From assembly GCA_010604095.1 (NCBI GenBank), contig JAABLG010000005.1, positions 124,001 through 188,000 on the forward strand: a stretch of 64,000 nt of DNA. The letters are read 5' to 3'. Of the stretch, positions 17,866 through 27,406 are shown in pieces. Numbering within the stretch: position 1 is the stretch's first letter; every line of letters begins with the position of its first letter. The stretch comes from Streptococcus vestibularis. Its GTDB lineage: Bacteria; Bacillota; Bacilli; Lactobacillales; Streptococcaceae. The translations under genes were made by a program, and so were the position numbers. The notes under the pieces are model-generated. The model was not told the origin of the DNA. It worked only from the letters and a program-made list of their open reading frames with translations, and did no database searches.

Positions 17866-19230
17866 TTAGCCAACAGAGATGTCAGTTGGTGAGTAGGAAA
17901 CCTGTTTTTCTTTTTTGGTCATCAAACTCAAGAGAACAGTGATGGGACCGACACGACCAATGAACATGAGAGCCATGATAACGAAGCGCCCTATGGTATT
18001 AAGACTAGGAGTCAAATCCATAGACACACCGACTGTGGCAATAGCTGACACACTCTCAAATAGCAAGGCCAGTGGTGAGAGATTTGGATTGGTTTCAAGC
18101 AGAATAACATAGCCGACAAAGAGCATTGTTAGGAAAAAGAGTATAACTGTGAATGCTTGCAAAACAGTCTTATTAGATATAATACGATTTCGAAAAACAA
18201 CGCTCGAGTTACCAGATAGCTCTGACTTAAAAAGTAGGAACATGATGGAGGCAGTTGTCACCTTGATACCACCCGCAGTTCCTCCAGGTCCACCACCGAT
18301 AATCATCTGAATCATAAAAAGAAGATTTGTGGAGAAATCGGCCTTGGTATAGGAAATCGTTGCGAAGCCAGCAGTACGCATGGTTACAGTTTGAAAGAAA
18401 CTGACCATAAGTTGCTGCCAAACGTTGAGAGTACCGATTGTCTTAGAGTTATCCATTTCCAGTAGCCAAGCTAACAAGGTTCCCACCAAGAGGATACAAG
18501 TTGTACTAATAAGCACAAGACGGCTTTGATTACTAAGGGGTCTACAAGCTAATTTCCAATTCCTTGGACGATCTTTAATATAACGTCGCAATAGTTGAAT
18601 CAAATCAATCCAGACTGCAAAACCCAAACTTCCAGACATGATGAGACCTGCGACAGCAAGGTTTATTGTTGGATTGGTCGCATAGTCTTGTAGACTGTTA
18701 GCTCCTAAGTTATCAAAACCAGCGTTACAAAAAGCTGAGACCGCTAGAAATAGACTGTTAAAAATGCCGTGACCAAGTCCAAAGCGAGGGATAAAATCAG
18801 TCATAATCACTAGTGCCGCTAAAGCTTCAATGGAAAAAGTTATTTTATATACCTTGAAAAGATAGGATTTTAAATCTTTTTGATTGTCCCTGCTGAGTGC
18901 AGATTGAAGGAGATCTTGATCGCTCAAGCCCAATTTATTTTTAAGGCTATAGGTACTGATAGCAATCAAAGAGACTAGCCCAAGACCCCCGGTCTGCATG
19001 AGAAGCATGGAGACAATTTGACCAAAACCATTGTAAGCTTTACTAACAGGAACCACAGAAAGTCCAGTCACACAGACCATTGATACCGTGTTGAAAAGAT
19101 GGTCTAGATAGTTTGTTTCTGGACTATTAGCATAGTGACTAATGGGAAGACTAAGTAAGATACTTCCCACCAGAATGACAAAGACAAAACTAAGCACAAG
19201 TCTTTGAGTGACAGAAAAACGATTAATCAA
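17866..19230 (-). CDS. ktrB: Potassium uptake channel subunit KtrB (TrkH family)
   Basis: This is a K+ translocating membrane subunit of 454 residues with four M1-P-M2-like repeats. Pore-loop segments with the selectivity-filter glycines are visible: VCVTGLSVVP near residue 55, FCNAGFDNLGAN near 170, TMRTAGFATI near 290 and SAIATVGVSMDL near 400. The intramembrane loop IGGGPGGTAGGIKVTT follows the third repeat. It lies between rsmG and ktrA and is probably co-transcribed with both. Confidence 0.93.
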   Translation of the reverse strand: MINRFSVTQRLVLSFVFVILVGSILLSLPISHYANSPETNYLDHLFNTVSMVCVTGLSVVPVSKAYNGFGQIVSMLLMQTGGLGLVSLIAISTYSLKNKLGLSDQDLLQSALSRDNQKDLKSYLFKVYKITFSIEALAALVIMTDFIPRFGLGHGIFNSLFLAVSAFCNAGFDNLGANSLQDYATNPTINLAVAGLIMSGSLGFAVWIDLIQLLRRYIKDRPRNWKLACRPLSNQSRLVLISTTCILLVGTLLAWLLEMDNSKTIGTLNVWQQLMVSFFQTVTMRTAGFATISYTKADFSTNLLFMIQMIIGGGPGGTAGGIKVTTASIMFLLFKSELSGNSSVVFRNRIISNKTVLQAFTVILFFLTMLFVGYVILLETNPNLSPLALLFESVSAIATVGVSMDLTPSLNTIGRFVIMALMFIGRVGPITVLLSLMTKKEKQVSYSPTDISVG

Positions 19231-19266
19231 TGAAAACCTCCAAATTTACCATAAGGGGAAACAATA

Positions 19267-19294
19267 ATCCAAGGAATCAAAAACATCCTTGGAT
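19267..19294 (-). other. Stem-loop between rsmG and ktrB
   Basis: A perfect 9-bp stem, ATCCAAGGA (19267-19275) with TCCTTGGAT (19286-19294), lies just 3' of rsmG on the minus strand. No clear T run follows on either side, so it is more likely an RNA stabiliser or processing element than a full terminator. Confidence 0.55.
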
Positions 19295-19299
19295 GAACG

Positions 19300-20013
19300 T
19301 TATAGTGGCTTCTTATTAGGCATTCCAGCACGACGAGGGTACTTGTTTGGAGTTTCTTTTTTCTTCTCGACAATGGTAATATGACGCCCATCACCATTTG
19401 GTAAATGGTAGTTATCGTTGAGAATAGGTTTGGCAAAAAGGAGGTTCAAAGCATTCTTAGCTTCAGCCAATTCTTCATCGGCAGCTGCAGCCTTAAGTGC
19501 AATGAGTTGTCCACCAACCTTCAAGAAAGGAATGGTCAATTCTGAGAGAATCTGCAGACGTGCAACAGCACGGGCAGTCACCACATCAAATTGAGCACGG
19601 AAGGACTTATCTTGACCAAAATCCTCGGCACGTCCATGATAGAAGTGAACACCGCTAAGTTGCAGCTCATCTGCCAAGAGATTGAGAAAATTGATGCGTT
19701 TATTGAGAGAATCAATGATGGTCACTTCAAGCTTAGGACAAAGAATCTTCATAGGGAGACTTGGAAAACCAGCTCCAGCCCCAATATCTAAGAGTCGAAT
19801 ATCTTGATTTTTGATATGTCCTTGCAGAACGGGAGCCAACGAATCATAGAAATGCTTAAGGTAAACATCGTTTTTATCAGTGATTGCCGTAAGATTGATT
19901 TTTTCGTTCCATTCTACCAATAGCTCAAAATAGCGTTGAAATTGGTCTTTTTGCTGCTGACTCAGATTGAATCCCTCTTCTTGTAGAGCTTTGTAAAAAT
20001 CTTCAGGTGTCAT
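19300..20013 (-). CDS. rsmG: 16S rRNA (guanine-527 N7) methyltransferase
   Basis: RsmG is an SAM-dependent methyltransferase that modifies G527 in the 530 loop of 16S rRNA; its loss gives low-level streptomycin resistance in other bacteria. The 237 residues start [10 protein letters not shown]. The SAM-binding motif [17 protein letters not shown] is near residue 70 and the VTARAVARL segment near residue 145. The ATG at 20013 has AAAAGGA upstream at a good distance. The longer open frame to 20073 is rejected. An extended -10, TGG-TAAAAT, lies on the minus strand at 20048-20053. Confidence 0.94.
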   Translation of the reverse strand: MTPEDFYKALQEEGFNLSQQQKDQFQRYFELLVEWNEKINLTAITDKNDVYLKHFYDSLAPVLQGHIKNQDIRLLDIGAGAGFPSLPMKILCPKLEVTIIDSLNKRINFLNLLADELQLSGVHFYHGRAEDFGQDKSFRAQFDVVTARAVARLQILSELTIPFLKVGGQLIALKAAAADEELAEAKNALNLLFAKPILNDNYHLPNGDGRHITIVEKKKETPNKYPRRAGMPNKKPL

Positions 20014-20337
20014 TTTTATATTCCTTTTAAATAGTTTCAATGCTCTTATTTTACCATAATTAAGGCCTTTCATCTAACACCAAAAATGAGCGAACATTAG
20101 GAGCGAACGTATTTTTCATTATCTTTTAAAGAAGTTCTAAGTTTAAGAAATATGTAATATTTAAGGTGTTATTTTTTCTTAAAAATCTGATATAATACTA
20201 ATTAAGTCTAAAATCATAATTACTCGCTTAAAAGAAAGTGACAATATAGTTGCTTTAATGAAAGGCGGTTGTGGGGGATTATGGTCTTGTGGATTAAAAA
20301 TCACTCCCCGTGGGGAAATTTAGTTTGAGGATTGACA
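20014..20337. promoter_or_regulatory. Divergent intergenic region: rsmG promoter, yceD promoter and structured yceD leader
   Basis: This 324-base gap has no gene. Minus-strand TAAAAT (20048-20053) serves rsmG. A direct repeat GAGCGAACRT is at 20088-20097 and 20101-20110. Plus-strand TATAAT (20191-20196) without a good -35 probably serves yceD, leaving a leader of about 135 bases. In that leader GGGGG (20273-20277) can pair with CCCC (20306-20309), and the same CCCC can instead pair with GGGG (20312-20315). The ribosome site GAGG is at 20327-20330. Confidence 0.55.
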
Positions 20338-20874
20338 ATGATTTATCTTTCAGAAGTTAGAAAGTCTCCAGAAGGGCTTGCTTTTAACGAAGCACCTTTA
20401 CTTTTGGAGTCTATTAAAGAACGCTATAATCAGGTTTTAAATCTTGAACAGATTCAAGCAAGTGGACAGGTAGTCTATGATAATGGTTTGTACCTTTTGG
20501 ATTATCAATTAGCTTATAATATTACATTACCATCTAGCCGTTCTCTTGAGCCTGTAACGCTTAGTTTTAACTATCCAGTCTCGGAGACCTTTATTCAAGA
20601 GGCAGATGCCCTTCTACAAAAGGAATTAGTCGAAGAAAACTTGGTTCTTATCTTGGATGGTGATGCCATTAATCTAGATGAGAGTATATTGGACAATATT
20701 CTTCTTAATATTCCTATGAAAGTCTTAACACCAGAAGAAGAGAAAGGTCAAATTTCTCTTTCAGGAAATGACTGGGAAGTCCTGTCGGAAGAGGAATATG
20801 CAGCCCTCCAACAAGAGAAAAAAGAGGCAAGTAATCCTTTTGCCCAATTGAATGGTCTATTTGATGAAAATTAA
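20338..20874 (+). CDS. yceD: YceD family protein (DUF177), 23S rRNA accumulation protein
   Basis: This is a 178-residue acidic protein of the DUF177/YceD family, linked in E. coli to 23S rRNA accumulation. The C-terminus ends in the low-complexity NPFAQLNGLFDEN segment, which is the recurring C-terminal block of Firmicute members. In many bacteria yceD precedes rpmF (ribosomal protein L32), but here covR follows and no rpmF is present. The ATG at 20338 follows GAGG at 7 bases; a TTG two codons earlier is possible but less likely. Molecular function is not established. Confidence 0.8.
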   Translation: MIYLSEVRKSPEGLAFNEAPLLLESIKERYNQVLNLEQIQASGQVVYDNGLYLLDYQLAYNITLPSSRSLEPVTLSFNYPVSETFIQEADALLQKELVEENLVLILDGDAINLDESILDNILLNIPMKVLTPEEEKGQISLSGNDWEVLSEEEYAALQQEKKEASNPFAQLNGLFDEN

Positions 20875-20898
20875 TTCAAAAAAATAAACTAAAAATGT

Positions 20899-20936
20899 TT
20901 GACAATTTTAAAACTGTATATTATTATATCATTAGA
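20899..20936 (+). promoter_or_regulatory. covR promoter with possible CovR autoregulatory site
   Basis: TTGACA (20899-20904) and TATTAT (20922-20927) are 17 bases apart, an excellent sigma-A promoter. ATTAGA (20931-20936), which fits the CovR core ATTARA, lies just past the -10 where binding would block initiation. A 9-bp palindrome GATTTATTT/AAATAAATC (20949-20969) lies in the roughly 95-base leader. Confidence 0.7.
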
Positions 20937-21029
20937 AGTTAATTTTCAGATTTATTTGCTAAATAAATCGACAGACTTTTAAAGGGAAATAGAAGTCAAA
21001 AAAATTTAAGAAAGTGGTAAATACTTATT

Positions 21030-21719
21030 ATGAGCAAACGCATTTTGATTGTTGAAGATGAGAAAAACCTTGCTCGTTTTGTCTCGTTAGAACTTCAACA
21101 CGAAGGATACGACGTTGTGACAGCAGACAACGGACGTGAAGGACTAGAAATGGCACTTGAGAAAGATTTCGATCTTATTCTCTTGGATCTTATGTTACCT
21201 GAGATGGACGGTTTTGAAGTAACTCGTCGTCTCCAACAGGAAAAAGATACTTATATTATGATGATGACAGCTCGCGACTCAATCATGGACATCGTTGCCG
21301 GATTGGATCGTGGTGCTGATGACTATATTGTAAAACCATTTGCGATTGAAGAACTTTTGGCACGTATTCGTGCGACCTTCCGTCGTCAAGATATTGAAGC
21401 TGCTAAGAATGCACCAGCTAAAGCGTCAACTTACCGTGACTTGAAATTAGATGTTCAAAACCGTACAGTTGTACGTGGTGATGAAGCTATCCCATTGACA
21501 AAACGTGAGTTTGATTTGTTGAACACACTTTTGAGCAATATGAACCAAGTGATGACCCGTGAAGAACTTTTACTTCAAGTTTGGAAATATGATGATGCTA
21601 TCGAAACAAACGTTGTAGACGTTTATATTCGTTACTTGCGTGGAAAAATTGATGTTCCAGGCAAAGAATCATATATTCAAACGGTACGAGGCATGGGTTA
21701 TGTTATTCGTGAAAAATGA
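21030..21719 (+). CDS. covR: Response regulator CovR (CsrR)
   Basis: CovR is an OmpR/PhoB-family response regulator, mainly a repressor of surface and virulence-type genes in streptococci. The 229 residues closely follow group A Streptococcus CovR. The receiver domain has the acidic pair E9-D10, phosphoacceptor D53 in LILLDLMLPEMDGF, and the conserved MMMTARDSIMD and VKPFAIEELL segments. The C-terminal winged helix starts near residue 130 and has TNVVDVYIRYLRGKID. The stop overlaps the covS start by 4 bases. The ribosome site AGAAAGTGG is rather far (about 12 bases) from the ATG. Confidence 0.97.
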   Translation: MSKRILIVEDEKNLARFVSLELQHEGYDVVTADNGREGLEMALEKDFDLILLDLMLPEMDGFEVTRRLQQEKDTYIMMMTARDSIMDIVAGLDRGADDYIVKPFAIEELLARIRATFRRQDIEAAKNAPAKASTYRDLKLDVQNRTVVRGDEAIPLTKREFDLLNTLLSNMNQVMTREELLLQVWKYDDAIETNVVDVYIRYLRGKIDVPGKESYIQTVRGMGYVIREK

Positions 21720-23245
21720 GTAAATTACAAGATAAATTATTCGGTAAAGTAACCATTAGAAAAAAGTTGACCATGACAACTGCTGTGGTCTTCTTTCTTG
21801 TATTATCGATGTTCACCCTCGTTGTTGTTTTTTCAGCAAATACGCTTCTTTTACAACGTGAACGTCAAAATGTAAATGCTACCATCTCAAAGGTTGTTAC
21901 ATACATTGAAAAAGACTGGGATTCTGATGAAGAATTAAGTCCAGAACCGCTCTTAGCTGCCCTTTATTCGCCTAAAAATATCTATGCATCAATTATTAAT
22001 GGCGTGCTTTCTGAAAAGCATTCTCTAGATGGCCAAGTTGCGATTTCTAATAAACTCTATTCAAATCAGTCAGTCTTTGTTTATGACAAAAAAGGAACGT
22101 TTATCTTTACCTCTGAGGAGAATACAGATTCTCCACCAGGCATGTCTGAGGTTAACAAACTAAAGTCAGTGTCTTATAAGGGAAAACGTGGCTTCTTGCT
22201 AGAGGTTCCGATTTATGGTAAAGATAAAAAGACAATAGTTGGTTATGCCCAAATCTTCCATGATTTGGAATTCTATTATGCCCTCAAAGAGCGTCTGATT
22301 TTCTTATTGATTTTCCTTGAAGTAGGGATGACGGTCTTGGTCATCGCAGCGACTGTCGTTGTCTTGACATCTATTCTTCGTCCGATGAGACAGTTGCACG
22401 AGACTATGGGGGTTATTACCGATTCACCAAGTGATTTGGAGCTCCGTTCTAAGATTGAAAGTCATGATGAAATTGGTGATCTGGCGGTTAACTTTAACCG
22501 TATGATGGATAAAATCCAAGAGAATAATCAGATGCAGATGCGCTTCTTGAGTGACGTGAGTCACGAGTTGCGTACTCCGATTGCCGTTATCAAGGGACAT
22601 ATGGACCTCTTGCAACGTTGGGGTAAAAATGACCCTGAGATTTTGGAAGAAAGTCTGGAGGCTGCAAGCCATGAGGCCAACCGTATGACCATTATGATCA
22701 ATGATATGTTGGATTCTATCCGAGTTAAGGGATCCTTTGAGAATCACAGAAATGACACTTGTGATTTGAATTCTTCAATTCGTACGGTTATTGGGAACTT
22801 CCGTGTTTTGCATGAAGATTACCAATTCTATCTCAATGATTTTGAAAGTTCTGAGCGTCCAGCACAGATTTACAGCCAACACTTTGAACAGGCTATCACA
22901 ATTTTGATTGATAATGCCGTCAAGTATTCACCTGTTGACAAGGAAATCCAGGTAACAATTAAAGCTCTGGAAAATGAAATGTTGGTACAGGTACAAGATA
23001 ATGGTGAAGGAATTTCTAAAGAGGACATCGAACATATCTTTGAGCGCTTCTACCGTTCAGACAAGGCACGTAATCGTACTACAACTCAATCTGGTGTGGG
23101 TATTGGTTTATCAATCCTTTACCAAATTGTGGAAGCTTACCGATGCCGTATTGAAGTTAGTTCTGAATTGGGTGTCGGTACACGTTTCGACCTCTATATT
23201 CCTTTTGCAGGGGCAGAAACTACGTCACCACAACTTGAACTTTAA
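21716..23245 (+). CDS. covS: Sensor histidine kinase CovS (CsrS)
   Basis: CovS is a membrane sensor kinase partnering CovR, 509 residues. Transmembrane segment 1 is near residues 20-42 and segment 2 near 193-217, enclosing an extracytoplasmic sensor domain of about 150 residues. A HAMP linker follows (SILRPMRQLHETM...). The dimerisation domain has the phosphoacceptor H283 in SDVSHELRTPIAVIKGH. The catalytic domain has the N-box LIDNAVKYSP, G1 VQDNGEGIS, the FERFYRSDKARN F-box and G2 SGVGIGLSI. The operon probably ends at the hairpin at 23282. Confidence 0.96.
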   Translation: MSKLQDKLFGKVTIRKKLTMTTAVVFFLVLSMFTLVVVFSANTLLLQRERQNVNATISKVVTYIEKDWDSDEELSPEPLLAALYSPKNIYASIINGVLSEKHSLDGQVAISNKLYSNQSVFVYDKKGTFIFTSEENTDSPPGMSEVNKLKSVSYKGKRGFLLEVPIYGKDKKTIVGYAQIFHDLEFYYALKERLIFLLIFLEVGMTVLVIAATVVVLTSILRPMRQLHETMGVITDSPSDLELRSKIESHDEIGDLAVNFNRMMDKIQENNQMQMRFLSDVSHELRTPIAVIKGHMDLLQRWGKNDPEILEESLEAASHEANRMTIMINDMLDSIRVKGSFENHRNDTCDLNSSIRTVIGNFRVLHEDYQFYLNDFESSERPAQIYSQHFEQAITILIDNAVKYSPVDKEIQVTIKALENEMLVQVQDNGEGISKEDIEHIFERFYRSDKARNRTTTQSGVGIGLSILYQIVEAYRCRIEVSSELGVGTRFDLYIPFAGAETTSPQLEL

Positions 23246-23281
23246 GTAAGAAAAAATGAGTGCTATAGCGACTCTCTTCAT

Positions 23282-23314
23282 AAGCATGTCCTAGCTTAGG
23301 GCGTGCTTTTTACG
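23282..23314 (+). terminator. Terminator after covRS
   Basis: A 12-bp stem (23282-23293 with 23297-23308, two or three G-T pairs) has a 3-base loop and runs into TTTTTA. An extended -10 TGG-TAAAAT for nrdR follows at 23323-23331. Confidence 0.8.
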
Positions 23315-23366
23315 TGCTTTTATGGTAAAATAGAGTACCGAATTTCGAAGATTGGTGGTGAAATGC

Positions 23367-23846
23367 ATGCGTTGTCCAAAATGTCAACATAATAAATCTA
23401 GTGTTATCGATAGCCGTCAGGCAGAGGATGGAAATACCATTCGTCGTCGTCGGGAGTGTGATACGTGTCACACTCGTTTTACAACATTTGAGCGTGTGGA
23501 GGAAGTTCCACTTTTAGTTGTCAAAAAAGACGGTACGCGTGAACAATTCTCTCGTGATAAGATTTTCAATGGTATCCTGATGAGTGCACAAAAACGCCCA
23601 GTTTCTAGTGAGGATATTGAAAATGCTATCACTCGGATTGAGCAAAACATTCGCCGCAACCATGATGGAGAGGTTGATAGCGAGGTTATTGGGAATTTAG
23701 TCATGAAAGAACTCGCTGACCTTGATGAAATTACCTATGTCCGTTTTGCCAGTGTTTACCGTTCTTTCAAAGATGTTGATGAAATTGAAGAGTTACTTCA
23801 AGAAATCACCAAGACAGTACGTGCGAAAAAAGAGTCTAAAAAATGA
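23367..23846 (+). CDS. nrdR: Transcriptional repressor NrdR of ribonucleotide reductase genes
   Basis: NrdR senses ATP/dATP and represses ribonucleotide reductase operons. The 159 residues begin with a zinc ribbon (C3-P-K-C6 and C31-DTC34, seen as MRCPKC and [10 protein letters not shown]). The ATP-cone domain follows from about residue 49 ([18 protein letters not shown]). The ATG at 23367 gives the invariant MRCPKC start; upstream TTG/GTG codons in frame are rejected. The stop overlaps dnaB by ATGA, a typical nrdR-dnaB-dnaI arrangement. Confidence 0.95.
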   Translation: MRCPKCQHNKSSVIDSRQAEDGNTIRRRRECDTCHTRFTTFERVEEVPLLVVKKDGTREQFSRDKIFNGILMSAQKRPVSSEDIENAITRIEQNIRRNHDGEVDSEVIGNLVMKELADLDEITYVRFASVYRSFKDVDEIEELLQEITKTVRAKKESKK

Positions 23847-25018
23847 GACCTATTGAAGAATTTGTCTATGTTGGCAATCAGGTTATCGTTCCCGATCAGG
23901 CAAGTTTAATGCGTTGCTACTACCCCATTATTGGGAGTGAGGGTTACGCTCTTTACCAGTATTTTGTGGCTTTCTATGACAATGGAAATCACCGTCATAA
24001 GTTTGCGGCTATTTTGAATCACCTCAATTTTGGCATGCAGCCCCTCAAGGAGGCTCTGGCCGTCCTGACAGCGGTGGATCTTTTAGCCTTCTACCAATCA
24101 CCCCAAGGAATTTATGTTGTTGAGCTTAAGTCTCCTTTATCCATTGAGCAATTCCTCAAGCATGCGGTTTACAGCTCGCTTTTGGAACAAAAAATTAGCG
24201 AACCATCAGTAAATGCTTTAAAACCAGCAAGTCTACACGGTTTGCAAGATTTATCCAAACGTTTTTCAGATGTCTTTACAGATGAGCGTTTGGCTCAGAA
24301 GACCGTGTCAGACATCAAGCCTAAGAATTCGTTTGATTTAACTAGCTTCAGAAATCGGATGCAGGCCGATGGTCTTGTCTTTACAGATGAAAAGACAGAT
24401 GTGACCGAAATCTATAAATTGTCTGAGATTCATCATATGAATTGGTATGATACCTATCTCTTGGCTAAAAAAACAGCTGTAAACCATCAGATTATTGTCA
24501 AGCGTATGCAGGTGCAATTAGAGCAGGCACAAGCTCAAAAATTGGGTGGTGACTCTGCTTTGACGGAGACTGAAGAAAAGGTTCTTAAGGCGGTTAGGTC
24601 TGAAAAACCTATAGATTATCTACAAGGTGCCAAGGGTCCTGGTGGTGCTGTGACTAATTCTGAGAAGAAGATTCTCACAGACTTGGCACAAAGAGGCTTT
24701 ATGGATGAGGTCATCAATCTCATGGTTGCCTATAGTTTGGGTAGGACACATTCAACCAATGTGAATAGAGAGTATATTTCTAAACTTGCTAATGATTTTG
24801 CCTTTAAGAAAATCATCAGTGCTGAACAAGGGCTTTTAGCTTTGCGTAGTGGTTACGATAAGAAATCAAAGCAAACTAAGGCTGATGCTAAGAAAAAAAC
24901 AAATGTGCCGAGCTGGAGTGATCCTAATTATGACAACCAGACCAGCCAGGCTGATCAAGCCAAATTGGACGAAATTAGACGTCGTGCTTTGGCTAAACTA
25001 GAAAAAGGAAAGGAGTAG
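23843..25018 (+). CDS. dnaB: Replication initiation and membrane attachment protein DnaB (Gram-positive type)
   Basis: This is the Firmicute primosome protein DnaB (not the replicative helicase), which works with DnaD and DnaI to load helicase at oriC and at restart sites. It has 391 residues. The N-terminal winged-helix region has [16 protein letters not shown] near residue 30. A DnaD-like (DDBH2) domain lies near residues 290-345 with [11 protein letters not shown] and [12 protein letters not shown]. The tail is Lys/Asp-rich. It sits between nrdR and dnaI, with 3 bases before dnaI. Confidence 0.93.
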   Translation: MRPIEEFVYVGNQVIVPDQASLMRCYYPIIGSEGYALYQYFVAFYDNGNHRHKFAAILNHLNFGMQPLKEALAVLTAVDLLAFYQSPQGIYVVELKSPLSIEQFLKHAVYSSLLEQKISEPSVNALKPASLHGLQDLSKRFSDVFTDERLAQKTVSDIKPKNSFDLTSFRNRMQADGLVFTDEKTDVTEIYKLSEIHHMNWYDTYLLAKKTAVNHQIIVKRMQVQLEQAQAQKLGGDSALTETEEKVLKAVRSEKPIDYLQGAKGPGGAVTNSEKKILTDLAQRGFMDEVINLMVAYSLGRTHSTNVNREYISKLANDFAFKKIISAEQGLLALRSGYDKKSKQTKADAKKKTNVPSWSDPNYDNQTSQADQAKLDEIRRRALAKLEKGKE

Positions 25019-25021
25019 CCC

Positions 25022-25924
25022 ATGGAAAGAGTTGGACAAACCCTCAACCGAACGGGTCATTATGGGTCTGTTGATGCAATAGATTTAACCAAGCAAATCT
25101 TGGCAGATCCAAGAGTGGCACGTTTTATTCAAGAGCATGGCTTAAGTCAGGATGAAATCAAACGTAGTCTCCCTAAGTTTAATCAATTCTTGGTGGAATG
25201 CCGTAAGGTCAAAGAAGGTGATGTCTCCTACATTGCCAAGGGGTATGAGCCAATTCTAACCATGAATGAGGGCTACGCCGATGTGACTTATAAGGAGACA
25301 CGTCAGCTCAAAGAGCAGCAGGAGCAACAGGCTATTGCCAATCGGATTAACTTGGTAAGTCTCCCTCAATCTTATCGTAAGATTACTTTTGCGGATATCG
25401 CTTTAGACGATGTGGCTCGTGTTGATACCTATGAGAGTCTTGTAGAGTTTGTGGCTGATTATCCAAGTCCAGATCAAAAGGGTCTCTACCTCTATGGTGA
25501 CATGGGAGTTGGAAAGTCCTTTATGTTGGCTGCCATGGCTCATGAACTTTCAGAGACCAAGAAGGTTGCTACGACCATTATCCACTACCCATCCTTTACC
25601 ATTGATGTTAAGAATGGTATTAAAGATGGTTCTGTTAAGGAACAAATTGATGCTGTAAAAGAAGCAGAAGTCTTGGTTTTAGATGATATTGGTGCAGAGC
25701 AGTTCTCTTCTTGGATTAGAGACGATGTTTTGCAGGTCATCCTCCAGTACCGCATGATTGAGGAGCTACCGACCTTCTTCACGTCTAACTATAGCTTTGC
25801 GGACTTAGAAGCTAAGCTATCCAATGGACGTCAGGGAGACGAAACATGGCAGGCTAAACGTGTCATGGAGCGAATCCGTTTTCTAGCCAAAGAGGTTCAC
25901 TTGAGAGGCGTTAACCGTCGTTAA
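25022..25924 (+). CDS. dnaI: Primosomal protein DnaI, helicase loader
   Basis: DnaI is an AAA+ ATPase that loads the replicative helicase. The 300 residues have an N-terminal helicase-binding domain to about residue 110, then the ATPase domain with Walker A LYGDMGVGKS near residue 160 and Walker B VLVLDDIGAE near 215, plus the arginine-containing TSNYSFADLE sensor region. The N-terminal zinc cysteines seen in Bacillus DnaI are not obvious here. The ribosome site AAAGGAG precedes the ATG at 25022. Confidence 0.94.
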   Translation: MERVGQTLNRTGHYGSVDAIDLTKQILADPRVARFIQEHGLSQDEIKRSLPKFNQFLVECRKVKEGDVSYIAKGYEPILTMNEGYADVTYKETRQLKEQQEQQAIANRINLVSLPQSYRKITFADIALDDVARVDTYESLVEFVADYPSPDQKGLYLYGDMGVGKSFMLAAMAHELSETKKVATTIIHYPSFTIDVKNGIKDGSVKEQIDAVKEAEVLVLDDIGAEQFSSWIRDDVLQVILQYRMIEELPTFFTSNYSFADLEAKLSNGRQGDETWQAKRVMERIRFLAKEVHLRGVNRR

Positions 25925-26031
25925 GTTGGCCCCAATAAATGATAAAAAAATGATTGATTTTGCTTTCCTTGTGGAAGGTAAGGTTGCTAAACGAAGAAAG
26001 GAATCCCTGTTTTAACTAGGGACTTAAACAT

Positions 26032-27342
26032 ATGACATTACCTACAGTTGCTATCGTGGGTCGCCCCAATGTTGGGAAGTCGACCCTATTTAACCGAATT
26101 GCGGGTGAACGTATCTCTATCGTCGAAGACGTCGAGGGGGTAACACGTGACCGTATTTATACTTCTGCTGAATGGCTTAACCGTCAGTTTAGCTTGATTG
26201 ATACGGGTGGTATTGATGATGTTGATGCCCCATTCATGGAGCAAATCAAGCACCAAGCTGATATTGCCATGACCGAAGCAGACGTTATTGTCTTTGTTGT
26301 TTCAGGCAAGGAAGGCGTAACAGATGCGGATGAATACGTTGCTCGTATTCTCTATAAGACTCATAAGCCAGTTATCCTAGCCGTCAATAAAGTGGATAAC
26401 CCTGAAATGCGTGCAGATATCTATGATTTCTATTCTTTGGGGCTTGGCGATCCCTATCCTGTTTCATCTGTTCATGGTATCGGAACGGGGGACGTTCTCG
26501 ACGCTATCGTTGAAAATCTCCCAACAGAGATTGAAGAAGAAAATCCAGACATCATTCGTTTCAGTTTGATTGGGCGTCCAAATGTCGGAAAATCAAGTTT
26601 GATTAACGCCATTTTGGGCGAGGACCGTGTGATTGCCAGCCCAATTGCTGGTACGACTCGCGATGCCATTGATACAAACTTTGTGGACAGTGAAGGTCAA
26701 GAGTATACCATGATTGACACCGCTGGTATGCGTAAATCTGGTAAGGTTTATGAAAATACAGAGAAATACTCTGTCATGCGTTCTATGCGTGCCATTGACC
26801 GTTCTGATATTGTTCTTATGGTTATCAATGCAGAAGAAGGTATCCGTGAGTATGACAAGCGCATTGCTGGTTTCGCCCATGAAGCTGGTAAAGGGATTAT
26901 CATCGTAGTTAACAAATGGGATACTATTAAGAAAGACAATCATACCGTTGCTAACTGGGAAGCAGATATCCGTGATCAGTTCCAATTTTTGAGCTATGCA
27001 CCAATTATCTTTGTATCGGCTGAGACGAAACAACGTCTTAACAAGTTGCCAGAGATGATTAAACGCATCAGTGAGAGTCAGAACCGTCGTATTTCATCAG
27101 CTGTTTTGAATGATGTTATCATGGATGCCATTGCCATCAACCCAACACCAACTGACAAAGGAAAACGCCTTAAGATTTTCTATGGCACACAAGTTTCGGT
27201 TAAACCACCAACATTTGTTATCTTTGTCAATGAAGAAGAGCTTATGCACTTCTCATACATGCGTTTCTTGGAAAATCAAATTCGTCAAGCCTTTGGTTTT
27301 GAGGGAACACCAATCCATTTGATTGCTCGTAAACGTAAATAA
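26032..27342 (+). CDS. der: Ribosome-assembly GTPase Der (EngA)
   Basis: Der has two tandem GTPase domains and a C-terminal KH-like domain and acts in 50S maturation. Domain 1 has [16 protein letters not shown] and NKVD. Domain 2 has [12 protein letters not shown] near residue 183, DTAGM and NKWD. The KH-like part ends the 436-residue chain. The 5' side is unusual. The clear purine-rich AGAAAGGA is 30 bases upstream, and between it and the ATG lies a TCCCT/AGGGA hairpin (26004-26022) whose 3' arm AGGG is at a workable distance from the ATG. A 21-codon open frame (25950-26015) ends 16 bases before the start. Confidence 0.96.
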   Translation: MTLPTVAIVGRPNVGKSTLFNRIAGERISIVEDVEGVTRDRIYTSAEWLNRQFSLIDTGGIDDVDAPFMEQIKHQADIAMTEADVIVFVVSGKEGVTDADEYVARILYKTHKPVILAVNKVDNPEMRADIYDFYSLGLGDPYPVSSVHGIGTGDVLDAIVENLPTEIEEENPDIIRFSLIGRPNVGKSSLINAILGEDRVIASPIAGTTRDAIDTNFVDSEGQEYTMIDTAGMRKSGKVYENTEKYSVMRSMRAIDRSDIVLMVINAEEGIREYDKRIAGFAHEAGKGIIIVVNKWDTIKKDNHTVANWEADIRDQFQFLSYAPIIFVSAETKQRLNKLPEMIKRISESQNRRISSAVLNDVIMDAIAINPTPTDKGKRLKIFYGTQVSVKPPTFVIFVNEEELMHFSYMRFLENQIRQAFGFEGTPIHLIARKRK

Positions 27343-27387
27343 AAAAAGAGACCAACCGGAATAGAATCGTTATGGGTTGGTCTTTTA
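27343..27387 (+). terminator. Terminator after der
   Basis: AGACCAACC (27349-27357) pairs with GGTTGGTCT (27375-27383), with flanking A and T runs. Confidence 0.85.
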
Positions 27388-27406
27388 TCATTGTAAGGAG
27401 AAAACG

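Noticed and set aside
19227..19436. Minus-strand small open frame between rsmG and ktrB
   Set aside because: It overlaps rsmG in another frame and lacks a ribosome site; translation shows no known pattern.
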